Source of the DNA: Arachidicoccus rhizosphaerae
GTDB taxonomy: Bacteria > Bacteroidota > Bacteroidia > Chitinophagales > Chitinophagaceae
Length of the DNA: 64,000 bases
NCBI RefSeq assembly: GCF_900107765.1
Contig: NZ_FNQY01000012.1
Span: 1 to 64,000 of the forward strand
Reading direction: 5' to 3'
The notes beneath the pieces were generated by a model. It did no database searches and was not told where the DNA came from. It saw only the letters and a program-made list of their open reading frames with translations. Positions 1 through 8,489 of this stretch are shown one piece after another (the first letter of the stretch is position 1; each line of letters begins with the position of its first letter). A program made the position numbers and the translations under genes.

Positions 1-657
1 CTTCCACATGTCCATATTCACAATATTTAGTTCAGGTAGCACTTCTTTTCCAGAAAGCTGATACAGCAATGTTTTTAGGTCCTTTTCACTCTGGCCTTCC
101 TGCAGCTCCAGAATGTATTCCTTGTCACTGTCAAGCACAATTGTTGCGTAGTTATGCCCTTTCGTAAACGCTTTCTCGTCTATACTAATATTCTTAAAGG
201 ATATAGCTTCCCCGCGATTTAGCATGCCTTGCTCAACAGCATCTTCCATAATGCTTCTTATTATGTACGGGGTGGTTTTCATTATTTCTGCAACTGTATT
301 TTGCACTTTAATTTTTTGCAACAACCTAATCGCTTCACTTCTAAATAGATAGGTGTAGCTTCTATTAGGAGGGGTAAAATTGGGCTTATAGGTCTTAACC
401 TTGCCATCATGATCTTTATATCTAGGAAGCTTGGCTATCAGGTAGCATTTGTACTCAAACCAAGCTAAATGCTGCCACTCCCTTTCCGGGGCATAGTCAT
501 AAATGGGATACCATTTCCCATCAACTAGACAATCTGTCAACTGGTATTTTAAATAAATTCGAGTGATCTTCTCAGGCGAGGTCATCTTCTCCACCTGCAC
601 AATCGCAAACTCATCTGTTATACCCAACATCTCCTGCAAAAACATGTCAAATTCCAT
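1..657 (-). mobile_element. ISL3-family transposase, N-terminal 219 codons (cut by window edge)
   Basis: Open frame from an ATG at 655-657 down to base 1 with no stop; the rest lies off the left edge. Residues 158-170 (SIDEKAFTKGHNY) match the first catalytic-Asp block of ISL3 transposases, and residues 213-219 (VNMDMWK) match the second-Asp block, giving Asp160 and Asp216 as two DDE-type residues. The third residue would be in the missing part. I see no clear N-terminal zinc-finger cysteine pairs, so this may be one of the shorter Bacteroidota variants. The element end lies between about 690 and 712, where it abuts a DarT-like coding sequence; neither its inverted repeat nor a target duplication can be confirmed without the other end. 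The ISL3 assignment rests on motif recognition. Confidence 0.75.
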
Positions 658-691
658 CCCGCAAATATGCACCTAAATAATAATGTAACCA

Positions 692-823
692 TTATTTATT
701 TACGATAGCCACAAAATTTGGACTGGCATTAGGAGAATTTTTATGAGTAATACCATAACGTAAAACATGAGGAATATTATCAATATGAGTTATTCGATAT
801 AATTTAACGTCCTTCAGATCCAT
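692..823 (-). pseudogene. DarT-type DNA ADP-ribosyltransferase, 5' remnant cut by the insertion sequence
   Basis: A 43-codon frame whose residues 8-40 (LYRITHIDNIPHVLRYGI, then HKNSPNASPNFVAI) closely resemble the start of DarT (DUF4433) toxins, where an R-I-x-H-x-D-N-I-P stretch forms part of the NAD+ pocket. Full DarT proteins are roughly 200 residues or more; here the similarity stops at about residue 40 and the frame closes three codons later, exactly where sequence belonging to the ISL3 element begins. The gene was therefore probably interrupted by the insertion. DarT modifies thymidine in single-stranded DNA and is normally paired with the antitoxin DarG, which would lie beyond the left edge if still present. 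Seen: homology block and abrupt end. Inferred: disruption by the IS. Confidence 0.65.
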
Positions 824-1002
824 AGGTCCAGTTTATTGTTTCGTAATCGAGTCCAAATATAATTCTTTTAATAAGACATTAGCTGAAAATTAAAATTCGC
901 TGTATATATCCTGACCCGAAAAAGCCCTGATTCTATTTTAATGATCTCTAACAGAATTTTGACAGACTTTAACTACAACATACTGACGTTTAGTGCTTAA
1001 GG

Positions 1003-1021
1003 AATCCAGTCCTGGGCACCA
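1003..1021 (+). other. tRNA-Leu-like 3' end, probable att-site scar
   Basis: AATCCAGTCCTGGGCACCA looks like the end of a tRNA: last bases of the T loop, T-stem strand CCAGT, acceptor strand CCTGGGC, discriminator A and CCA. The acceptor complement GCCCAGG is typical of bacterial tRNA-Leu. Bases immediately upstream do not continue as a tRNA (no TTC loop start, no anticodon arm), so only the 3' end is present, and it is followed by a strong terminator as a real tRNA would be. This is the pattern left when an integrase inserts at a tRNA 3' end, and would put the integrated DNA to the left of here. The isotype is inferred. Confidence 0.5.
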
Positions 1022-1035
1022 ACAAAACCCTGAAA

Positions 1036-1066
1036 GGCTATAAATCTCTGATTTATGGCCTTTTTT
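1036..1066 (+). terminator. Rho-independent terminator behind the tRNA-like fragment
   Basis: GGCTATAAAT and ATTTATGGCC form a ten-pair stem (one T-G pair) around a short loop and are followed by TTTTTT. Its position 15 bases after the CCA end suits a terminator that originally served the tRNA gene. Confidence 0.75.
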
Positions 1067-1107
1067 GATATTCGAAATAACCCGCCTCTATCTTAGGTAA
1101 TTCCTAA

Positions 1108-1302
1108 AGGAGTATATCACACGTTTGCGACGATAGTATCAAATACAATATTAGCTTTGAAAGCGATTCCAGATTTTCAAAAAAGGAGTACGATAAACTT
1201 GTTATAGTTGATACAGTATCATTAGTTGTAATCCAAAATAATTCGACAAAAGTCATTGCAAACTTTCATGCGAATGACACGCGATTACAAGTTCGAAAAT
1301 AA
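1108..1302 (+). pseudogene. Possible 3' remnant of an unknown gene
   Basis: A 64-codon stretch open from an in-frame stop at 1105-1107 to TAA at 1300-1302, without a plausible start codon near its beginning. The translation (for example FESDSRFSKKEYDKLVIVD) has protein-like composition but no family I recognise. It lies just right of the tRNA-end scar and could be the tail of a gene whose front was lost when the neighbouring DNA was rearranged. It may also be a chance frame. Confidence 0.25.
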
Positions 1303-1331
1303 TTTTGTGTGATTATTGACAGTGTCCATAA

Positions 1332-1781
1332 TCACTTATTTAGTTTAAAAAATAATGTGTCAGATAATCTCTTTGAGCTCAATTTCAAATTATTACCGGT
1401 AACAACCCACTCATCCGGATACATGACTCCAGTAACATAGTTGTCCAATTCAGGACCAAAATAGGGCAAATCGGAGGCAAATTCAGGCATTATAATCCTG
1501 TGATTTTTAAATTTAGCCTTTTGTTGCATAAAATAGTAAGTGGTTCCAACCCTCGCAGCATAATTATTTTCCCTGCTATCCGAAATTAACAATACAAGGC
1601 AGTCGCATGTTTTGTTTATATCCAATAGGGTGGTATCTCTATCCTGCCTGATATACCCTATCAGATGCCACTCCCCTCTCAATTCTTTAGGAGGTACAGA
1701 ACTTTCAGTAGTTTTGGTACAGCCTAAACAAATACTTAAAAAAACACATACAATAAATGGGAACGTTTTTAAAGAATTCAT
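1332..1781 (-). CDS. Lipoprotein of unknown function (149 aa)
   Basis: Residues 1-20 form a lipoprotein signal with lipobox LGC at Cys21, so the mature protein should be membrane anchored. The body starts with LRGEWHLIGY, an opening common in small META/lipocalin-like Bacteroidota lipoproteins, and continues as a mostly beta-type sequence with a Cys-Asp-Cys at residues 59-61. I do not recognise a specific family. It is transcribed alone toward the accessory scar region, with about 200 A+T-rich bases upstream. Confidence 0.7.
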   Translation of the reverse strand: MNSLKTFPFIVCVFLSICLGCTKTTESSVPPKELRGEWHLIGYIRQDRDTTLLDINKTCDCLVLLISDSRENNYAARVGTTYYFMQQKAKFKNHRIIMPEFASDLPYFGPELDNYVTGVMYPDEWVVTGNNLKLSSKRLSDTLFFKLNK

Positions 1782-1991
1782 AGTTTTTTATTTTAAGTCA
1801 TTGGTGTCTTTATAACCTTAAGCAGCTACCAAAAAAACCATCATTTACTTTCAAACAAAAACAAACAGTTTACAACCGTTTATTAGAACGGGATTAACCC
1901 CTATTAACGTTACACCAAAATATCATAATTATTTCAAATTATATTTTCAAAGTATTGCCCTTTATATATTGTCCTATTATTCCAGTATCCG

Positions 1992-2381
1992 CTATAATTC
2001 ATAAAGCTCAATAGGCAATCCATCGGGGTCATTGAAAAATGTATACTTTTTTCCGGTGCATTCATCAATTCTGATTGCCTCTGTAAACACATGCTTATCC
2101 GCTAAACTGGTTACTTCCTTTTCGATATTTTTTACAGCAAAGGCTATATGTCTGAGACCAGCTGCCTCCGGCCTGGTCATTCTCGCAGGCGGATCAGGAA
2201 AAGAAAACAGCTCAATTAAATACTGACCGTTTAAAGAAAGATCAAGCTTATAGGAATTCCGTTCTTCTCGGTAAATCTCCTGCTCTATTTTAAAACCTAG
2301 TATTTTGGTATAAAAATCTTTAGAGAGTTGATAATCCCGGCAGATTATTGCTATATGATGTATCCTTTCAATATGTATCAT
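1992..2381 (-). CDS. VOC (glyoxalase I-fold) family protein, YaeR-like
   Basis: 129 aa, the usual size for a two-module vicinal-oxygen-chelate protein. The four expected metal ligands are visible: His8 or His9 (RIHHIAI), Glu57 (LIELF), His78 (LRHIAF) and Glu125 (GLPIELYEL). The sequence resembles the YaeR/SMU1112c branch of lactoylglutathione-lyase-like proteins, whose substrate is unsettled; glutathione-dependent methylglyoxal detoxification should not be assumed. It is a single cytoplasmic gene, separated from the neighbouring lipoprotein by about 210 bases. Confidence 0.85.
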   Translation of the reverse strand: MIHIERIHHIAIICRDYQLSKDFYTKILGFKIEQEIYREERNSYKLDLSLNGQYLIELFSFPDPPARMTRPEAAGLRHIAFAVKNIEKEVTSLADKHVFTEAIRIDECTGKKYTFFNDPDGLPIELYEL

Positions 2382-2633
2382 ATTTCTTCTAATTTTTTAA
2401 AGTTATACGGGCCTGAAAAATAAATATTCAATCCAGATTCTGCCAAAACTAAAATCACAAACTCCCTAATTCCCTTCTTTCCCCAAAAAAGCGTATTGCT
2501 CAGTCAATAGCCCCGGCCGTATTTCAAATAATGGTCATTTTTAGCACCGATTTCGCTGGAATATCTGTAATTTTAGGGTTGTCAAGGGATGCATCCTTTG
2601 GCAAATTACATCTTTTTAATTGAGAACCCGCTT

Positions 2634-3236
2634 ATGAAACGATATACGGTATTACTCGCCTTGGCTTTATTGTTATGTTTATGCTGCTATAATTCTTTCG
2701 GACAATATAGTAGCATGCATACACCGTATGGCAAGGTTAACATCCCTAACCCTTCTACAGGCACGACCTTTTTGCCATTTTTAAAATCAGGTAGTGGAAG
2801 CCCCAAGATGAAGGCGCTGGACTATACGGTTGTTTTAAATTCAGGAGAAATCTATAAAGGAACAGGCAAACTTCGTTTATATAAAGGAAAATATTATATT
2901 CAATTTTATAAAGGGAAAAAGCTCAGACTATTTAATCCGGAGGATACCAAATCCATTACCGCTATTACAGAAATGGGCAGAAAAATGGTTGGCCTTCCAG
3001 CTTTTAATGATTCCTGTTGGCTTTTTAAAACCTATGAAGGCAAAATCAATAAATATTCCGTAGCCCCTGAATGGGGAACACCCTATCCTGCGGCCATCCA
3101 AAAAGACCCTCAAATGCCGCCAGTTGAAATATCCAAGGAAAATGTCATGAACTTCGTCCAGGATAATCCAGAGGCTCTTGAAAAGGTTAAGAAAGGAAAA
3201 CTACTGGACGCTGTCAGAATCTATAACAGACCGTAA
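2634..3236 (+). CDS. Secreted hypothetical protein (200 aa)
   Basis: The frame is open further upstream, but the Met at 2634 is the better start because it places a clean signal peptide (MKRYTVLLALALLLCLCC, cleavage near SFGQ) at the N-terminus. The mature region contains a beta-rich section (LDYTVVLNSGEIYKGTGKLRLYKGKYYIQF) reminiscent of small periplasmic proteins, then a C-terminal part with an N-P-E-A-L-E-K-V-K-K-G-K helix. No family is recognised. Its stop lies five bases from the stop of the convergent alginate-lyase-like gene, with no terminator in between. Confidence 0.7.
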   Translation: MKRYTVLLALALLLCLCCYNSFGQYSSMHTPYGKVNIPNPSTGTTFLPFLKSGSGSPKMKALDYTVVLNSGEIYKGTGKLRLYKGKYYIQFYKGKKLRLFNPEDTKSITAITEMGRKMVGLPAFNDSCWLFKTYEGKINKYSVAPEWGTPYPAAIQKDPQMPPVEISKENVMNFVQDNPEALEKVKKGKLLDAVRIYNRP

Positions 3237-3241
3237 ACCTA

Positions 3242-4423
3242 TTACAGCCATATAAGCGGATTTCTGACCGGCAGATTTCTAATTACTTCTTCCACAGTGG
3301 GAAAATGTTCCAAATGGCTCCAGCAATCCAACCATTCTCTCTGTCCAAATTCTTTGGCCCCGAAAAGCAAGGACGGCTGAGCAACAGGCCACTGATCCCA
3401 ATACATCACATCCGGTTTCAATGGCCACTTGGATTTATCTTTTATAAAAGGGTACATAAATTCGATTCCTTTTCGAATTGACTTACCATCAGGCGTTTTA
3501 TAGATCCATAAATTGTTTTGTGGCGTAGAAAGTAGCTGGCATATAGTGGCAAATGCATCCAGATTAAACAAAGAATATCCGTAGGGCTTGGTTCTCGCCA
3601 TCTCCATTGGGAAGCTTCCACCAGTCGCCATTTGATTTGGCAATAAAACGGTCTTATATCTACTGCTGCAAAAATCCATCAACTTTTCATTTCCGGTAAA
3701 ACGGGCAAAGCAGGCTACCTGCATCACCCAGCAGGTGCCGTGATTATTAGCGGCATTCATTTCATCTTTACCGTAAGGATGGGTTGTTACCCAATCCAGA
3801 TAGGCGCTAAACCAATCTTTTATTTTTCCCAGGGCCACCTGATCCATATCAGGAGATTTTTCCATTACATATAATCCCTCGGCCACCTCCATTAACTGAA
3901 TGGCATCAATAATACCTATCCCCCTGCCTGTCACCCTTCCCTTTATGGCCTGGGCATATAATAAATTGGGATGCATCATGGTGGCCGTATCTACAAACCA
4001 TGCCCTGCAATGCTCCATCGCTTTTTTTAAATAAACCGAATTATGGGTAATTCGCCATGCTGAGGCTAAAGAGCCTACAATACGGCTCAGCCGGACCATG
4101 GCAAGTCGGTGTTTTACAAAATTATCAGGATTGGTCAGGCCATCTTTTTTAATATAAGGACTATCAGGACTTGCAGCATTAGGCCACCAATAATCTCCTT
4201 CACTATAAAAATCATGTATTCCGCCTGCACTTCGTTTACAGATATAGGATGTAACAGTTACAGGCTTTTCCTTCAAGGCCCTGCCCGCACGTTGTAATAC
4301 AGCTTGTCTGAGTACAGATTCTGTTAAATGGTATACGGAAGTATCCGGCGTGACATGTTGCGCCCTCACTATCATTTTGCTGCTTAAAATCAGGATAAAC
4401 AACAGCATTATCAACTTTCGCAT
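3242..4423 (-). CDS. Alginate lyase family protein (PL5-like), secreted
   Basis: 393 aa with a signal peptide (residues 1-21). The helical body matches the alginate_lyase (alpha/alpha-toroid) family: the Y-W-W-P motif near 78-81, the central NNHGT at 226-230 supplying the Asn/His pair, and MARTKPYGYSLFN at 275-287 supplying candidate Arg/Tyr residues. Such enzymes cleave uronate-containing polymers by beta-elimination, but many Bacteroidota members act on substrates other than alginate. It lies 33 bases behind the GH2 gene on the same strand, so the two are probably co-transcribed and treat the same glycan. Confidence 0.8.
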   Translation of the reverse strand: MRKLIMLLFILILSSKMIVRAQHVTPDTSVYHLTESVLRQAVLQRAGRALKEKPVTVTSYICKRSAGGIHDFYSEGDYWWPNAASPDSPYIKKDGLTNPDNFVKHRLAMVRLSRIVGSLASAWRITHNSVYLKKAMEHCRAWFVDTATMMHPNLLYAQAIKGRVTGRGIGIIDAIQLMEVAEGLYVMEKSPDMDQVALGKIKDWFSAYLDWVTTHPYGKDEMNAANNHGTCWVMQVACFARFTGNEKLMDFCSSRYKTVLLPNQMATGGSFPMEMARTKPYGYSLFNLDAFATICQLLSTPQNNLWIYKTPDGKSIRKGIEFMYPFIKDKSKWPLKPDVMYWDQWPVAQPSLLFGAKEFGQREWLDCWSHLEHFPTVEEVIRNLPVRNPLIWL

Positions 4424-4456
4424 ATCTGTGGCTTTATCAAGTTTATAATGTTATTA

Positions 4457-6907
4457 CTATAGGGAGACAAAGGCAACTGGCAACCCGTCTATTTTGGCAC
4501 TCGCTACCGATTTCCCATTATTTGTATGAATCCTGATGATGGCCCTGCCATTGTAGAGCTGAACCCTTCTGGAACCGGAAGAAGTACCCAGATCATCTAT
4601 TAAAGTGCCATCACCGGCAAGTCCGAACCGGATCCAGTTCTTAGCATCCAGACATTCAACCTGATTTACGTCATATACCTTTGCCTCAATAGTGGCTATA
4701 CCATCTTTTTCACTAATTTTTTTGAGTTGCACCACTGCAGGTTTACCCCAGTTGTCTGTCTGGTAATCAAAATGAATCGTATCTGAAATACTAGCGCCTC
4801 CCTTACTTGCTTTAACAATGGCCTCGTAACTACCTTTGTGCATGGGTACATTCCATCTAAGGCCGGCAGCTGGAAAATTCTGACTATTACGCTTTCTCTT
4901 CCCATAAGATTTACCATTCACAAAAAGCTCCGCCTGATCACAATTGGAATAGACCTTGATCATTTTTTCCTCGCCGTCTTTACCCCACCTGACAGGCCAG
5001 TGATGGCCGTATATATGTGCCATAAGTTTATTAGTCCAGTATGACTGGAAGACATAATAAGACTCTTTTGGAGTCAGATCCCTTTCAACAACCCCTTTTT
5101 GATTCATATAAGGAATCGGATTGTCCGGTCTCACGGGTGTTGAGAAATCTTTAAACACCCACATGGCAGCACCCGTCAGCCATGGCATTGTTTCCTGTTC
5201 CTTTAGATGCCAGTCAAATAAATTACAGATATAGGTTTCGCTCCAGTCACCATCCTTTGAGGCACGGGCTGCACCTCCGTATAAGGAAGCATCTCCTGCC
5301 CTTTCATCAGCAGCGCCTGTTGCTTTAATATTCTGCAGTCCCTTATCTGGATTTTCAGAATTTCGTCCGGCATGGCTGTCACCTCCCCATTCTACGTGTA
5401 AAAAGTGATCCACTTTATCAAATTCTGTTTTGGTAATTTCTTTGTATTCAGTATAAATACCCCTATACCAGCCCGCCCAAATAGAAGGAGAATACACATC
5501 TACAATATCACTGGCAAACTCACAACGACGAATCGCGGTTTTTCTGGAGGAATCTAATTGATGGGCCAGATTATTTAACTCAGTAAAATATGCTCTGATC
5601 TTTTGTTTGTCAAATTCAGCAAAATCATTTGGCCAGTCATTTTCATTACCTAGACCCCAGATAATAACAGCAGGATGATTATAATGCTGTTCTATCATAT
5701 TGGTTAACATACGCTTGCCCTGTGCCTGATAGACAGCCCCCCCTAAACCTCCCCGGCACCAGGGAATTTCTTCCCAGACCAAAATTCCCAGGCTGTCACA
5801 TAAATGAAGTATAATCGGAGACTGCTGATAATGAGCCAGGCGGATAAAATTCACACCCATATCCTTCATCAATACCATTTCCTCACGCATTTGACTTTCC
5901 GTCATTGCGGCACCCTGGCCTGCAAAATCTTCATGTCTGTGCGTACCTCTCAGAAGCAGTCTTGTACCATTAAGTTTAAAAGGTCCTTTTTTTACAAATT
6001 CAAAACTTCTGAATCCAACAGGAGTGATACTGATATGGCTACCGGCCTTTGATGAGATCTTTGTTTCCAGACTATACATCCTTGGAGTCTCCGGAGACCA
6101 AAGCTTTGGATTTTTAATATCCAAAGTTGTTACCTCTTGATCACCATTAAACAGATTCATTGTTTTATTGAAGGAAGCTACAACCTTTCCATCAGGGTCC
6201 TTTAAGCTTACAGACAAATCACCTGCTGCTATATTGCCGGGATTATCAAATCTTACTTTTACCGGCAATTTTGCACTTTTTAAACCGGCAGTCATTACCG
6301 GATCAGCAAAGATCTTATCAATATATAAACCCGGTTCATACACAAGGTTAACATACCGATATAGCCCGCCATACAAGTTAAAATCTGACAAGTCAGAAGG
6401 CATCATTTCCAGATCACGACTGTTATCACATCTGACTGCTACAGGAATCTTGCCTTTAAAAGCCTTAAATAAACTATCGTTGGATTTAAAACTATTTACA
6501 GCGTCCGTAATATCTACCGTCCATTCATCATACCCTCCGACATGGCTCCCCACTTTAGTAGTATATACGTACACTTCCGTTTTCTGGCCGGCCCCTTCAA
6601 AATGCAGCAAGGTTCTTCCTGCTGAATATGGATTACTGATATTCAGCTGCGTTTTATACCACATGGGACCTTCATAATAATTTACATCCGGATCTACCGC
6701 ATCTCTTGCATTCACGCAATGCGGCAAACTTACCTGGCTCCATAATGGAACCGTTTCAGGGTCACCCTGCTTAGCCGGCCTCACGGCCTCCCAGATGCCT
6801 CCTAAATCTTCCCTTAAAAATGACCAGCCTGTGTTCAGCCTGCGAGACTGCTGCCCGAAGGATAAGTTGTAACCTAATAAAAATAAAACAGCCAATAAGT
6901 ACCTCAT
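4457..6907 (-). CDS. Glycoside hydrolase family 2 (beta-galactosidase/beta-glucuronidase type)
   Basis: 816 aa, exported (signal to about residue 19). Order: jelly-roll sugar-binding domain (~20-195), Ig-like domain (~200-305), TIM barrel (~310-640) and C-terminal beta domains, as in GH2. The acid/base Glu422 lies in the signature WGLGNEN, and Glu506 in HVEWGG fits the nucleophile. FIRLAHY and ILVWEEIP are further GH2 landmarks. Beta-galactosidase, beta-glucuronidase and beta-mannosidase activities occur in this family and the sequence does not settle which. With the downstream lyase it probably forms a two-gene unit for an acidic or galactose-rich plant glycan. Two LacI-like palindromes lie upstream. 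Confidence 0.88.
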   Translation of the reverse strand: MRYLLAVLFLLGYNLSFGQQSRRLNTGWSFLREDLGGIWEAVRPAKQGDPETVPLWSQVSLPHCVNARDAVDPDVNYYEGPMWYKTQLNISNPYSAGRTLLHFEGAGQKTEVYVYTTKVGSHVGGYDEWTVDITDAVNSFKSNDSLFKAFKGKIPVAVRCDNSRDLEMMPSDLSDFNLYGGLYRYVNLVYEPGLYIDKIFADPVMTAGLKSAKLPVKVRFDNPGNIAAGDLSVSLKDPDGKVVASFNKTMNLFNGDQEVTTLDIKNPKLWSPETPRMYSLETKISSKAGSHISITPVGFRSFEFVKKGPFKLNGTRLLLRGTHRHEDFAGQGAAMTESQMREEMVLMKDMGVNFIRLAHYQQSPIILHLCDSLGILVWEEIPWCRGGLGGAVYQAQGKRMLTNMIEQHYNHPAVIIWGLGNENDWPNDFAEFDKQKIRAYFTELNNLAHQLDSSRKTAIRRCEFASDIVDVYSPSIWAGWYRGIYTEYKEITKTEFDKVDHFLHVEWGGDSHAGRNSENPDKGLQNIKATGAADERAGDASLYGGAARASKDGDWSETYICNLFDWHLKEQETMPWLTGAAMWVFKDFSTPVRPDNPIPYMNQKGVVERDLTPKESYYVFQSYWTNKLMAHIYGHHWPVRWGKDGEEKMIKVYSNCDQAELFVNGKSYGKRKRNSQNFPAAGLRWNVPMHKGSYEAIVKASKGGASISDTIHFDYQTDNWGKPAVVQLKKISEKDGIATIEAKVYDVNQVECLDAKNWIRFGLAGDGTLIDDLGTSSGSRRVQLYNGRAIIRIHTNNGKSVASAKIDGLPVAFVSL

Positions 6908-6958
6908 ATACGGGATTGAATAATTTAAATCGAAACGGACCGCCTCCGCTGTGTCCGA

Positions 6959-7056
6959 TTGGAAACGATTTCAAAAAATAAAACTAACATCAATTACCCC
7001 CTAAAACTAAAGCAAAAAGATCAGTTGTTAGTTAATTAATTCCGCAACCGTTTCCG
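6959..7056. promoter_or_regulatory. Candidate LacI-type operators upstream of the GH2/lyase operon
   Basis: TTGGAAACGATTTCAA (6959-6974) is an imperfect palindrome about a central CG, 52 bases before the GH2 start. A second candidate, CCGCAACCGTTTCCG (7042-7056), is centred on AACCGTT. Both resemble LacI-family half-site patterns. No LacI gene is in the window, so this is a pattern match only. Confidence 0.25.
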
Positions 7057-7076
7057 TAGTTAGGTTATGGTCCATA

Positions 7077-7121
7077 AAAAATGTGTCCCTGGTCTTTTAT
7101 GAGTTACGAGGACACATTTTA
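7077..7121 (-). terminator. Terminator of the DoxX-like gene
   Basis: AAAAATGTGTCC and GGACACATTTT form a long stem with a loop of about 21 bases. Read on the minus strand it ends in TTTTTTA, about 40 bases after the DoxX stop codon. Confidence 0.65.
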
Positions 7122-7161
7122 TAGAGATAAAACCTTCTACATACATTCCAATACCGTACAA

Positions 7162-7572
7162 TTATTTGGGGCCGACTATTACAGGGAACCGCTTGACATC
7201 CTGAAGTCTATGATAGCTTACGTATGAGATGACAAGTAGGACCATAAAGATGACTGGAGATAACAAACTGGATGTCCACCCGTCAACGGCCGCATAGGCT
7301 ATAAAAGCAGAGATAAAATCAATCCCGAAGGCAACATAGGTCCATTCCTTGATTCGCGGGGAAACAGGGACAATCAACAGGATACCGCCAATAATATGGC
7401 CTATACTTACTTCCCACCTGAACCATTCCGGCAGTAGGAGATGTTGGGTTCCCTGTTTGGCTATTTCACTATTGATAAAAAAGGCGCCAGATAATTCAAA
7501 TAGCGCAATGATCAAAGTCGTTACCCAATAGGTAATCTTGACCGACTTGTTGTTTTTTGAGGTCGTTTCCAT
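7162..7572 (-). CDS. DoxX-like family membrane protein
   Basis: 136 aa with four hydrophobic segments (about 13-33, 53-72, 78-98, 103-123), the layout of DoxX-like proteins. The fragment EWFRWEVSIGHIIGGILLIVP matches the conserved part of the family. These proteins sit in the inner membrane and are linked loosely to thiol or redox stress; no catalytic residues are known. It stands alone, with a clear terminator downstream and about 75 bases from the DinB gene upstream on the same strand. Confidence 0.75.
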   Translation of the reverse strand: METTSKNNKSVKITYWVTTLIIALFELSGAFFINSEIAKQGTQHLLLPEWFRWEVSIGHIIGGILLIVPVSPRIKEWTYVAFGIDFISAFIAYAAVDGWTSSLLSPVIFMVLLVISYVSYHRLQDVKRFPVIVGPK

Positions 7573-7646
7573 ATTTCGATTTAAGATTAATAAAACAAAA
7601 AAATACTATTATAGAAAAATGCTTCCCAACGACGAACCATTCCCCG

Positions 7647-8183
7647 TCAGGCCCTTTTATTCAATGATTGCCAAATAGTTAATAATTGCTTTCTATGGCG
7701 GTCCATATGAAATCCTGCAAAACCAATCAGTTCATACCGGGTTAACCGGCCCAATTCCGGAAAATCCATACCCTGACACACCAAGGTTAGATCCAAATCC
7801 CTGATATCTTTTAATAAAGCCTGCTCTGCTTCTGTGGTCGCGGTCCGAATAAGGGTCCTGGATATATATTCGGTACCAGGGCGTAATATCTCTGCAGACT
7901 TCCCCTTAACATGCATATCCTCCATCCCTCTTTTTAATATTGCAATGTTTTCATCTGCCGATCTTGGGCACGCCTCAACCGGTCCATTTACCAGCTGGTG
8001 GATAAGGGTCAAAGATTTCACCACATGGCAACCCACCTGTGCTGCTGACCAGTTATCTGCATTTATCCGCTGATTAAAGACTGTTTCATCAAAATCATAC
8101 AGCACTTCCACAAAATTTCTTACTGCCTCCAAAAGTTGAACTTCTAACTGATATATTTTTTCTTGTGTAATGCTGGCTATCAT
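7647..8183 (-). CDS. DinB family protein
   Basis: 178 aa four-helix protein. The three expected metal-binding histidines are recognisable: one in AQVGCHVVKS and two in GFHMDRHRKQL near the C-terminus. Bacterial DinB/YfiT-like proteins are metal-dependent enzymes, often thiol transferases; the substrate of this one cannot be deduced. It is cytoplasmic (no signal). It precedes the DoxX-like gene on the same strand by 74 bases and may be transcribed with it. Confidence 0.8.
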   Translation of the reverse strand: MIASITQEKIYQLEVQLLEAVRNFVEVLYDFDETVFNQRINADNWSAAQVGCHVVKSLTLIHQLVNGPVEACPRSADENIAILKRGMEDMHVKGKSAEILRPGTEYISRTLIRTATTEAEQALLKDIRDLDLTLVCQGMDFPELGRLTRYELIGFAGFHMDRHRKQLLTIWQSLNKRA

Positions 8184-8489
8184 AATATAACTGCTCCTGT
8201 TTAATCAATAGAAAATAACCACTGTCTGAATACTTACCCGGTGGCGCTATGGGAAATAGATGCTACAACAAAAATAAATGCTTTTCCCTTTATTCAAGGG
8301 TGGTAATTACGGCAATCTAAAAGGCCTTATACGACATCATGATCAACTCTCAAAACAGTCATCCGATCAGCAGACAAAGTACACTTAATTGATTCTCAAA
8401 ATATTAATTAAAAAAAGCGTCAATATTTTTACAAAGGGCCAGATATGACATCCTTTTCAGTAAGATGCTGAAAACAGTATTTTTACCAA
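8184..8489. other. Intergenic region, 306 bases
   Basis: A+T-rich spacer between the DinB start and the stop of the repeat lipoprotein. It contains a weak hairpin (TTTTCAG/CTGAAAA, 8454-8474) that may end the lipoprotein transcript, and presumably the DinB promoter. No coding frame or RNA gene is apparent. Confidence 0.5.
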
